From Porticoccaceae bacterium (GTDB taxonomy: Bacteria > Pseudomonadota > Gammaproteobacteria > Pseudomonadales > Porticoccaceae): a stretch of 11,187 bases of DNA. The number at the start of each line of letters is the position of its first letter. Within the stretch, counting starts at the first letter, position 1. The notes under the pieces were generated by a model, which saw only the letters and a list, made by a program, of their open reading frames with translations, had not been told where the DNA came from and did no database searches. The stretch is from contig DLXZ01000192.1 in the NCBI GenBank assembly GCA_003448675.1, positions 11,660 to 22,846 on the forward strand. The letters run 5' to 3'. Shown here piece after piece: positions 1-6,444 of this stretch. The position numbers and the translations under genes were made by a program.

Positions 1-2
1 TA

Positions 3-62
3 TTTACGGAACCTGTAAAGGTGCCAACAATCGAAGCTATTAATGATTCGGAGAAACTGTAG
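3..62 (+). CDS. Possible 3' end of an upstream gene (partial)
   Basis: Reading from base 3, nineteen codons stay open to a TAG at 60-62, giving a tail that ends INDSEKL. The stop lies two bases before the msrA ATG, a spacing typical of co-translated genes, and the presumed msrA ribosome binding site (GGAG, 50-53) would sit inside it. No start is visible, and a run this short can be open by chance. A second frame (from base 2) also stays open, to a TAA at 41-43. The product is not recognised. Confidence 0.3.
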   Translation, partial: FTEPVKVPTIEAINDSEKL

Positions 63-64
63 TC

Positions 65-703
65 ATGTCTGATGCCCCTCTACCAAAAGTAGCAAGCACC
101 CTGAAGCACGGCTTGCTGTCCCTGTCCTGTATCCTGGCGCTTTTGACCTTCTCGGTCGGCAGCCATGGCGCGGAGCCACAAAAGGCTGTATTCGCCGGCG
201 GTTGTTTCTGGTGTATGGAACCACCTTTTGACGCGCTGGACGGCGTGCTCAATACCGTTTCCGGCTATACCGGCGGGCATGTGCCAAACCCTGACTACAA
301 AGAAGTATCCAGCGGCAAAACCGGCCACACCGAAGCCCTGGAAGTCACCTATGACCCGGACAAGGTCAGCTATGAAAAACTTCTGGAAGTATTCTGGCGC
401 AACATCGATCCACTGGATGACGGCGGCCAGTTTTGCGACCGGGGCAACCAGTACCGCAGTGAGATTTTCTATCTGACCCCCCAGCAAAAAGCTGCGGCGG
501 AAAAGAGCAAGCAGCAGCTGATCGACGATAAAAAACTGCCCATCACCGACGCCGGTATTGCGACCAGGATTACTCAGGCGGCCGTATTCTATCCGGCGGA
601 GGATTATCACCAAAATTACTACCAGACCAACCCCAAACGATTTAAGTTCTATAAATGGAACTGCGGGCGTCAAAAACGCCTGGATGAATTATGGGGTGAG
701 TGA
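65..703 (+). CDS. msrA: Peptide-methionine (S)-S-oxide reductase MsrA, exported form
   Basis: MsrA reduces the S-epimer of methionine sulfoxide in proteins and so repairs oxidised polypeptides. The family signature GCFWC is at residues 46-50, with Cys47 as the catalytic cysteine. The conserved GYTGG, GHTEALEVTYDP and QFCDRGNQYRS blocks follow in order. Cys124 and Cys200 (the latter in the C-terminal KWNCG) are candidate resolving or recycling cysteines. Length, 212 aa, is usual for the family plus a leader. The N-terminus has a Lys/His-flanked hydrophobic stretch at about residues 17-32, ending at Ser-His-Gly-Ala. This looks like a signal peptide with cleavage near residue 35-36, so the enzyme probably works in the periplasm. 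The ATG at 65 is preceded by GGAG at 50-53, a slightly long spacing. It converges with the uspE-like gene across 30 bases without a clear terminator. Confidence 0.95.
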   Translation: MSDAPLPKVASTLKHGLLSLSCILALLTFSVGSHGAEPQKAVFAGGCFWCMEPPFDALDGVLNTVSGYTGGHVPNPDYKEVSSGKTGHTEALEVTYDPDKVSYEKLLEVFWRNIDPLDDGGQFCDRGNQYRSEIFYLTPQQKAAAEKSKQQLIDDKKLPITDAGIATRITQAAVFYPAEDYHQNYYQTNPKRFKFYKWNCGRQKRLDELWGE

Positions 704-733
704 TTTACGACACTAAACAGACAGAAAAAATGG

Positions 734-1612
734 TCAGTTAACCACCAGCATATCGGATTGCATATGCTGGAGTATGCGCTCGGCGGTGTTGCCAATCAGG
801 AAACCTTTTACACCTTTGTTGGCGGCGCTACCAATGACCAGCAAACCACCAGCTTCACCTTCGCTGGTCACCACGTCCTCTACCCTGCCCGCCTTTACTT
901 CTACACGCTCGGCTTTAACCCCCAGGCGCTCCAGCAGTTCGTGTAGATTTTCCCGCGCCTTATCCATAGTCTCTTCCAGGAAATTACCACTCATCGGCGC
1001 ATTAACCAGGCCGGCATACATCAAGGCCGGATCCGGCACCACACAAAGCACACTCAAAGGCACACTTTCTACCTTCGCCAGTGCTCGGGCGCGATCAATA
1101 ACCCGCGCCGACAGCTTCCGGTGGGCCTCACTGGGGTCAAGAGCGTCAATGGCAGCCACGACCTCACTCACAGGCTTGCGTTGCTTGACCATTGACAATA
1201 CCGGGCAGGACGCATCCCGAAACAAGTGCCAATCATCCGGTGTGTGGACCAGTGTCGACAACAGAGAATGATGACTGGCCATCATCACAATAAGGCCCGC
1301 CCCGTAACTCTCAGCCTTGTCGACTATAGCCTCATGAACACGTTCACACCATTCCACGTGTCCCGTAACGGGCCTGCCAGACGAGGAATCCGCACAGAGC
1401 ATATTCACACGTTTCTGCTCCTCCCCCATTATCGAATCGCGCAGGTTGGAAACTTCGCCAAAACCCACGTATTTATTCAACTCCGATAAGGGAGAGTGCA
1501 CTGGCCTCAAAACCTCTACGCTGGTATGAAATTGCCGCGCCAGATGCACGGCACGTGTCATTACAGCCTGAGCGTCATTCCAATCCGTGATTACCGCCAG
1601 AATATTTTCCAC
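734..1612 (-). CDS. uspE: Tandem-domain universal stress protein, UspE type
   Basis: A 292-aa protein made of two Usp (PF00582-type) domains, roughly residues 1-145 and 150-292. The first domain ends with a segment containing TPDDWHLFRDASCPVLSMVK, which matches the end of the UspE first domain (TPxDWHLLR...PV). The second ends in IGNTAERILQHMQSDMLVVN. The nucleotide-binding pattern GxxGx9G(S/T) is altered: the second Gly is Ala and the final pair is Gly-Asn. Such changes are seen in UspE relatives thought not to bind ATP in the canonical way. The start is GTG at 1612, preceded by GGGG (1618-1621), and the MENILAVITDW beginning fits the family N-terminus. uspE is adjacent to fnr in E. coli. 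Here it is divergent from a HemN-like gene and fnr, so the association is kept with one gene inserted. Role: stress and growth-arrest cytoplasmic protein; the molecular activity is not deducible. Confidence 0.88.
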   Translation of the reverse strand: MENILAVITDWNDAQAVMTRAVHLARQFHTSVEVLRPVHSPLSELNKYVGFGEVSNLRDSIMGEEQKRVNMLCADSSSGRPVTGHVEWCERVHEAIVDKAESYGAGLIVMMASHHSLLSTLVHTPDDWHLFRDASCPVLSMVKQRKPVSEVVAAIDALDPSEAHRKLSARVIDRARALAKVESVPLSVLCVVPDPALMYAGLVNAPMSGNFLEETMDKARENLHELLERLGVKAERVEVKAGRVEDVVTSEGEAGGLLVIGSAANKGVKGFLIGNTAERILQHMQSDMLVVN

Positions 1613-1728
1613 GCTTACCCCTTTTTTTAATTAGTGTGATCGGCCTCTATGACGGTGGAACTATCAACGACCGGGCGCCGCGCACTGACTTTACCGTGCA
1701 AGTCTGCCAGCGCCCGACCCAAAGCCCC

Positions 1729-1742
1729 TTGACCCAAGTCAT
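1729..1742. promoter_or_regulatory. Candidate FNR/Anr box in the uspE / HemN-like divergent region
   Basis: TTGACCCAAGTCAT resembles the FNR/Anr consensus TTGAT-N4-ATCAA (7 of 10 positions; left half TTGAC, right half GTCAT). Its centre is at 1735.5. On the plus strand, a hexamer TAGCAT at 1765-1770 (4/6 to TATAAT, including the conserved first, second and last bases) lies where a -10 should be if the box is at -41.5, giving a predicted start near 1777. On the minus strand the equivalent -10 position is poor (CAGACT). The site therefore more likely serves the HemN-like/fnr unit, possibly as autoregulation. The match is imperfect. Confidence 0.4.
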
Positions 1743-1841
1743 TTTAGATCATGGGCGCTCCGCTTAGCATGGCCTTACATCGCTCTGGAGCCTCACCAAG
1801 CTCACTCCGAGCAGCTGAAATGGCATAAGAACCATAAACCA

Positions 1842-3074
1842 ATGGGCAACATTAGCAAATTCTCTCGTTCCTGCGAACTTAGCGCCAACTTCGACGCAGT
1901 GCTGCTGCCCCTGTTTGATGCCCAAGCGGCAGTACGCGGGCCGACCGCGCAACGTCCGGCGGCTTCCGACGCGATCAACAACATCAGTCGACTCGGGCTG
2001 AATATATATTCACCCGCGGAACAAGTGCCATCCTACGAAAACGTGTTGTGCAGGGAAATAGCGCGCAGGGAAAACGACTATGGCGCTCATCAGTCCGTGT
2101 CTTCGTTCTGGTTTTCGGGACACCCCCTTAAGCAATTGAGTCCCGAAGCTATCACTGAACTATGCTTTCGATTTTCCAATCATTTTTCACGGGGCACCGC
2201 GCCTAAAGCCGTGCGTGGCATTTGCGCCACCACGTCGGAACTCGACAAACCGACGCTGGCGTTGCTCGCCGGCCTACAATTTAATTGCATAGAATTAACG
2301 CTGGATGCATCCATTGCCGGCAATGACCGCAGCCTGGACAAATTGAAAGCACTGGCGGAGCAGACAGCGGATTACAGTCAGATAAAACTCAAATTCAGGA
2401 TTCGTATCGGAGATCACACTCATCCGGATTTCCTGTCACGCCTGCTGGTTCAGGTAACGAACACCTCCTCTCAACAGGTTGAACTTGTCTGCTCTGGAAC
2501 ATCTACACGACCACGGCAGGAAGGGCTAAATTCCACCCGGGAATTACTGCGGAGAACCTTGCGATTCTTCAAATCACATGATTGGTGTAGCTGCGGAAAC
2601 AATTATTTTTTTTCCAAGGAGCATGCGCTGTCCGCGCTACGTGAACAACGGAAGCTAATGTTTACACCCTGGGGCTACCAAAGCTGGGATACCCAAACTC
2701 TGCTTGGGCTTGGTGTCAACGCAGTGAGCATGATAGATGGCGAGTATCAGCGCAACTGCGCCAATCCACATACTTACAATCGCTGTATCAGCGAAAACAC
2801 CGCAATACCGATAACCCGTTATAAGGTGGGCCACCAGGATACGGATTTATACCAAAACCTGCAGAACCTTCTTTGCTACCACCTGGCTCCGAAACCCGAA
2901 CAAGATACAAACTGGGCATTTGCACGGCTAATTAATAAGGGGTGGCTAACAAATCAGGGCACGAACCTGAGTTTATCCGAGGAGGGGCTGGTCAATCTGA
3001 ACCCGCTATGCAAATCGCTCTATTCCAGAAAAACAAATAACAGCTATAATGCAGCCTTGATGCCCGATCACTAA
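1842..3074 (+). CDS. HemN-like protein lacking the radical-SAM cluster motif (probable pseudoenzyme)
   Basis: The 410-aa product aligns by eye to oxygen-independent coproporphyrinogen III dehydrogenase HemN. Residues 51-60 (LGLNIYSPAE) match the HemN strand LSLYVHIPFC, 88-100 (SFWFSGHPLKQLS) match HWGGGTPTYLN, 287-305 (TLLGLGVNAVSMIDGEYQRN) match DLLGMGVSAISMIG..Y.QN, and 321-390 cover the C-terminal domain. The CxxxCxxC iron-sulfur motif is absent: about 15 residues appear deleted right after IYSPAE. The SAM-binding GGGTP is degraded to FSGHP. HemN is about 450-460 aa. The frame is otherwise uninterrupted, so this looks like a maintained protein without HemN chemistry rather than fresh decay. 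It has 12 cysteines, including CSC at 249-251. The ATG at 1842 has only a weak upstream purine run, and no other ATG/GTG/TTG in frame was found in the roughly 100 bases before it. fnr begins 37 nt downstream, so co-transcription is likely. Function is unknown; haem or metal sensing is speculation. Confidence 0.82.
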   Translation: MGNISKFSRSCELSANFDAVLLPLFDAQAAVRGPTAQRPAASDAINNISRLGLNIYSPAEQVPSYENVLCREIARRENDYGAHQSVSSFWFSGHPLKQLSPEAITELCFRFSNHFSRGTAPKAVRGICATTSELDKPTLALLAGLQFNCIELTLDASIAGNDRSLDKLKALAEQTADYSQIKLKFRIRIGDHTHPDFLSRLLVQVTNTSSQQVELVCSGTSTRPRQEGLNSTRELLRRTLRFFKSHDWCSCGNNYFFSKEHALSALREQRKLMFTPWGYQSWDTQTLLGLGVNAVSMIDGEYQRNCANPHTYNRCISENTAIPITRYKVGHQDTDLYQNLQNLLCYHLAPKPEQDTNWAFARLINKGWLTNQGTNLSLSEEGLVNLNPLCKSLYSRKTNNSYNAALMPDH

Positions 3075-3111
3075 AGATGGTATCGCTGCGGCAAACAAAC
3101 AGGAACTCTCC

Positions 3112-3828
3112 ATGGCTGTTACTTGTCCACACAACCCTGAAGTCAATTGCACCGACTGCAGAATGAACTCACTATGTCTGCCCATCGCGCTGGAGCTGGA
3201 CGAGGTTGAGCGGCTTAACCAAATCGTACAAAGGGGCCGTCCCTTACAAAAAGACAGCCATGTCTACAATGTCGCTGACGAATTCAGCGCAATTTACGCG
3301 GTCCGCAGTGGCTCCATCAAAACCTACAATGTTAGCGACCAGGGAGCAATTCAGGTTACCGGTTTCTTCCTGCCTGGTGAAATTTTTGGTATCGACGGAA
3401 TCGCTCACACCCATTATGTTAGCGCCGCGGTGGCTATGGAAACATCGGCCATTTGCGAGATCCCCTTTAGCCGACTGGAGGAACTCAGCATGACCATGCC
3501 CTCCTTGCAGCGGCACTTTTTTAAGCTGATGAGCAAGGAAATCACCAACGACCAGCAACTGATCACCCTGTTGAGCAAAAACAGCGCCGAGGAACGCGTA
3601 GCCACACTGTTATTAAGCATTTCTTCCCGCAACGCAAAACGCAATTTATCCAGCTTACGTTTTCGCCTGCCCATGTCGCGGGCCGATATCGGCAACTACC
3701 TTGGGCTTACCGTGGAAACTGTCAGCCGCGTTTTCAGCCGCTTCCAGAAACAGGGGCTACTAGAAGTCGATAAAAAGGAAATTGAAATAAAGGACATCGA
3801 TGCGCTACAAGAGCTGTCTAATATCTAA
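3112..3828 (+). CDS. fnr: FNR/Anr-family oxygen-sensing transcriptional regulator
   Basis: A 238-aa CRP/FNR-superfamily regulator. N-terminal Cys13, Cys16 and Cys22 have the FNR spacing C-x2-C-x5-C, and Cys115 supplies the fourth ligand, so the oxygen-labile [4Fe-4S] cluster should form. Cys5 is extra. The effector/beta-roll domain runs to about residue 125, followed by the long dimerisation helix. The helix-turn-helix is near residues 187-213; its recognition helix LTVETVSR carries Glu202, Ser205 and Arg206, as in E. coli FNR, which predicts binding to TTGAT-N4-ATCAA. The ATG at 3112 follows AGGAA. The gene is 37 nt behind the HemN-like ORF and probably shares its transcript. Candidate target sites lie at 1729-1742 and 4821-4834. 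It could equally be named anr. Confidence 0.96.
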   Translation: MAVTCPHNPEVNCTDCRMNSLCLPIALELDEVERLNQIVQRGRPLQKDSHVYNVADEFSAIYAVRSGSIKTYNVSDQGAIQVTGFFLPGEIFGIDGIAHTHYVSAAVAMETSAICEIPFSRLEELSMTMPSLQRHFFKLMSKEITNDQQLITLLSKNSAEERVATLLLSISSRNAKRNLSSLRFRLPMSRADIGNYLGLTVETVSRVFSRFQKQGLLEVDKKEIEIKDIDALQELSNI

Positions 3829-3970
3829 CGGCTCTTATCCCTGCACGTCTGGTACTAAACCCGCACTTAGCACCCATAAAACAACGCGCCACAAAAACCC
3901 TTTTCCAACCAATGCGGCCAGCTGGATTTATCCAAACCCTGCCTACTATCTGATACCAACACCCTCAAAT

Positions 3971-3990
3971 AAAAAAGGGGCAGGTGTCCC
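3971..3990 (-). terminator. Candidate intrinsic terminator downstream of ompW
   Basis: On the minus strand, GGGACACCTGCCCC (3990-3977) can fold into a short GC-rich hairpin with one A-C mismatch and a four-base loop, followed directly by six T (3976-3971). It lies about 80 nt past the ompW stop and has the right polarity for ompW, not for fnr. The stem is short, so its efficiency is uncertain. The rest of 3829-4072 shows no supported gene and no clear fnr terminator. Confidence 0.45.
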
Positions 3991-4072
3991 GGGCGCGACC
4001 TTCCTTCGCCGCCCCCGATGACCAAACCCTGTTTCCTGCGCTTTCCTTAACGGTAAAAGATGCAGTCAGTGA

Positions 4073-4759
4073 TTAAAACTTATAGCCGACACCCACCATA
4101 TAAACCCAGGGGTCGATATCGACATCGGCTTCAACGCGATCACCGCTATCAAACTTGAACTCAGCTTCGGTATCAATGTCCAGATACCATACAGAGGCAT
4201 TTAGCACCCAGTTGTCATCCAGCGCATAGTCAACGCCTATCTGGGCAGCAAGGCCAAAAGAGTCATCCAGGTCTAGATCACCATCACTTCCTAAAACTCC
4301 TTCAAGATCGCTATCAACACCTTCGGAAAAGAAGACCGTGTAATTAATACCAATACCCACATAGGGTTGCAGCGCAGAGCTGGGATCCATCGGGAAATAC
4401 TGCAGGGTTACTGTGGGTGGCAGGTGCTTGGTATCACCGGCGTCCACGCCAAGGCCATTGGCCTTTATATCATGCTCAAAAGGCGTTGCGGCCAGCACGC
4501 CAAGACCCAGGTTTGGACTCAGCATATAGGTCAACGTAAGGCCCAGAGCCTCTGAATTGTCGACACCGACACCGGTACCAGATAAGTTGACACCGTTAAG
4601 CTCCAGGTTGGAACTGTCTTCGTCTGGCTGGACCGAAGCGACACCAGCTCGCACAATCAAATCACCCGTGTCATAGGCCATAGCGCCCGTAGCGCCACCC
4701 AGCAATCCCGTAGCCAGGATGCCCCCAGCGATAACTGAAGCTGATTTGTGATTTCCCAT
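4073..4759 (-). CDS. ompW: OmpW-family outer membrane protein
   Basis: OmpW proteins are small eight-stranded beta-barrels of the outer membrane with a hydrophobic channel, linked to stress, iron and oxygen responses. The 228-aa precursor has a typical signal peptide: Lys5, a Gly/Ala/Leu-rich core, and cleavage predicted after AMA at residue 28. The mature start, YDTGDLIVRAGVASVQPDEDSS, is the OmpW family opening. The middle has the family block LPPTVTLQYFP followed by LQPYVGIGINYTVFF. The protein ends ...YMVGVGYKF, with the C-terminal Phe used for barrel assembly. It is rich in Asp, consistent with a salt-adapted host. The start at 4759 has GAGAGGGG just upstream. ompW is under FNR control in E. 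coli, and a matching box is seen at its promoter here. Confidence 0.93.
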   Translation of the reverse strand: MGNHKSASVIAGGILATGLLGGATGAMAYDTGDLIVRAGVASVQPDEDSSNLELNGVNLSGTGVGVDNSEALGLTLTYMLSPNLGLGVLAATPFEHDIKANGLGVDAGDTKHLPPTVTLQYFPMDPSSALQPYVGIGINYTVFFSEGVDSDLEGVLGSDGDLDLDDSFGLAAQIGVDYALDDNWVLNASVWYLDIDTEAEFKFDSGDRVEADVDIDPWVYMVGVGYKF

Positions 4760-4785
4760 AGCGAATTCCCCTCTCTTAATTAATG

Positions 4786-4834
4786 CCCGATCATTACATC
4801 AGTTTCGGTAAAAACCGACCTTGATCCAGGTTAA
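4786..4834 (-). promoter_or_regulatory. Candidate class II FNR-dependent promoter of ompW
   Basis: Read on the minus strand, TTAACCTGGATCAA (4834-4821) matches the FNR consensus at 8 of 10 half-site bases, with a perfect ATCAA half. Its centre is 4827.5. Downstream, an extended -10 TGATGTAAT (TG plus TGTAAT, hexamer 4798-4793, 5/6 to TATAAT) gives a predicted start at 4786. The box centre is then exactly at -41.5, the position of FNR at class II activated promoters. The leader would be 26 nt with a purine-rich ribosome site. The geometry was computed from coordinates; binding is inferred. Confidence 0.6.
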
Positions 4835-4882
4835 CTGAAGAGAAGCAAAACGCGCCGTAGCAGACACCGACGTCTGGGTAAA

Positions 4883-5188
4883 TCAGGCTTTACCGTGGCA
4901 GGGAGGAGACTCTGGCGAGTGTTCTTTATCCGACCACTCATCCGGGGTATAAGCGTGAATCGCCAGAGCATGAACACCGGCCCTTAGCTCGTCAGCCAGG
5001 GTTTTATAGACTTGCTGATGCCGCGACACAGGTCGTTGATTCGCAAATGCACTGCTAACAATGATCAGTTTGAAATGGGTTTCCGCATCAGGTGGCACGT
5101 TATGCATATGGCTTTCGTTCTCCACCTGAAGCAGCGCCGGAGACAAAGCCGCCGTCAACTTACTTTCTATCTGCTGCTGTACGGACAT
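4883..5188 (-). CDS. bolA: BolA-family protein
   Basis: A 101-aa protein of the BolA/IbaG family. These proteins pair with monothiol glutaredoxins through a shared [2Fe-2S] cluster and can act as transcriptional or iron-sulfur trafficking factors. Family marks are NESHMHNVP at about 24-32, THFKLIIVSSAF at 37-48, RHQQVYKTL with invariant Arg56-His57, and HALAIHAYTPDEW near 73-85, with His78 a candidate metal ligand. The extra C-terminal tail (HSPESPPCHGKA) includes a Cys-His pair. The start at 5188 is 15 nt downstream of the oadB stop, so it is probably translated from the oad transcript. No independent promoter is obvious in the gap, and the ribosome site is weak. Confidence 0.93.
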   Translation of the reverse strand: MSVQQQIESKLTAALSPALLQVENESHMHNVPPDAETHFKLIIVSSAFANQRPVSRHQQVYKTLADELRAGVHALAIHAYTPDEWSDKEHSPESPPCHGKA

Positions 5189-5203
5189 GAAGCAGTCCCG
5201 TAA

Positions 5204-6376
5204 TTAAAGTCCAGACACCAGGGAAATCATCACCCCGGCGGCGATCGCCGAGCCGATAACACCAGCCACATTGGGGCCCATGGCATGCATCAGGAGGAAG
5301 TTATGGGGGTTTGCTTCGAGGCCAATCTTATTGGAAACCCGCGCCGCCATCGGCACGGCGGAGACACCGGCAGAGCCGATGAGCGGATTAACCGGCGTCT
5401 TACTGAAGGCATTCATCAGCTTGGCCATCAGAATGCCTGCGGCAGTGCCTATACAAAAAGCCAGCATACCCAGCGCCAGAATACCCAGGGTTTCCCAGTT
5501 GAGAAACTTTTCGGCGCTCATTTTCGAGCCCACGCCCAAGCCGAGAAATATGGTGACAATATTGATCAGTGCATTCTGCGCGGTATCGGAGAGCCGGTTC
5601 ACCACACCACATTCACGCATCAAATTACCGAAGCAGAACATCCCCAGCAGCGGTGCCGCACTAGGTAAAAACATACCCACCAGTAGCAATAGCATCAGCG
5701 GAAAGACAATTTTTTCCTGGGTGGAAACAGGTCGCAGCTGCTCCATTTTGATGGCCCGCTCCTGCTCGGTTGTGAGCGCGCGCATGATCGGTGGCTGGAT
5801 GATGGGTACCAACGCCATATAGGAATAGGCGGCGACGGCAACAGCGCCCAGCAATTCCGGGGAGAGCTTACTGGTAACAAAGATAGCCGTGGGTCCATCG
5901 GCGCCGCCAATAATACCAATGGATGCAGCATCCCGAATGGAAAAATCCAGAATGCCGAAACTGCTCAGAGCCACGGCTCCCAGTACCGTGGCAAAAATAC
6001 CCACCTGCGCGGCGGCACCCAGCAACAAGGTCTTGGGATTAGCCAGCAGAGGGCCAAAATCTGTCATGGCCCCCACGCCCATAAAAATAATCAACGGAAA
6101 CATGCCCGAGGCAATACCTGCGTTGTATATGTAATAGAGCAGGCCACCCGGACTTTCAAGATTGCCTACGGCATCATAGACCGGTGCAGCGTCAAAGCCG
6201 GCTACTGGAACATTGATAAGGATGGTGCCCATACCAATAGGCACCAGTAAAAGCGGTTCAAAGCCCTTGCGAATCGCCAGAAACAGCAAGCCCAGGCCCA
6301 CGGCCATCATAACGACATTGCCGGGTTCGATATTGGCAACACCCGAGCTCTGCCACAATTGCGTGAATTGATCCAT
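5204..6376 (-). CDS. oadB: Oxaloacetate decarboxylase sodium pump, beta subunit
   Basis: OadB is the integral membrane subunit. It decarboxylates carboxybiotin carried by OadA and couples this to sodium export. The 390-aa sequence is a run of hydrophobic helices with the family motifs [18 protein letters not shown] (from residue 153; Asp160 is probably the sodium/proton-handling Asp of the GGADGPT loop) and [18 protein letters not shown] (330-347). The closing segment [21 protein letters not shown] is also conserved. N-terminal helices begin at about residue 22. The start at 6376 lies 68 nt after the oadA stop. The closely related methylmalonyl-CoA decarboxylase and glutaconyl-CoA decarboxylase beta subunits share this fold, but the adjacent OadA and OadG favour oxaloacetate. 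Confidence 0.96.
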   Translation of the reverse strand: MDQFTQLWQSSGVANIEPGNVVMMAVGLGLLFLAIRKGFEPLLLVPIGMGTILINVPVAGFDAAPVYDAVGNLESPGGLLYYIYNAGIASGMFPLIIFMGVGAMTDFGPLLANPKTLLLGAAAQVGIFATVLGAVALSSFGILDFSIRDAASIGIIGGADGPTAIFVTSKLSPELLGAVAVAAYSYMALVPIIQPPIMRALTTEQERAIKMEQLRPVSTQEKIVFPLMLLLLVGMFLPSAAPLLGMFCFGNLMRECGVVNRLSDTAQNALINIVTIFLGLGVGSKMSAEKFLNWETLGILALGMLAFCIGTAAGILMAKLMNAFSKTPVNPLIGSAGVSAVPMAARVSNKIGLEANPHNFLLMHAMGPNVAGVIGSAIAAGVMISLVSGL

Positions 6377-6444
6377 AAATTATCCGAGTTAAGCCTGCCT
6401 CAGCAGCGTCCTGTACCGATCAAAATTTTTGCCAGCATCGCGAG

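Noticed and set aside
80..673. 197-codon open frame opposite msrA
   Set aside because: Complementary to the conserved msrA reading; composition and sequence match no family I know.
2586..2596. Cys pair (CSC) in the HemN-like protein as a replacement cluster site
   Set aside because: Two cysteines with one residue between do not make a radical-SAM motif, and their position corresponds to a non-cluster part of HemN.
3800..4021. Open frame of 73 codons overlapping the fnr end
   Set aside because: It starts inside fnr, is Pro/Thr/Lys-rich with no recognisable domain, has no convincing ribosome site and covers the ompW terminator candidate; likely non-coding.
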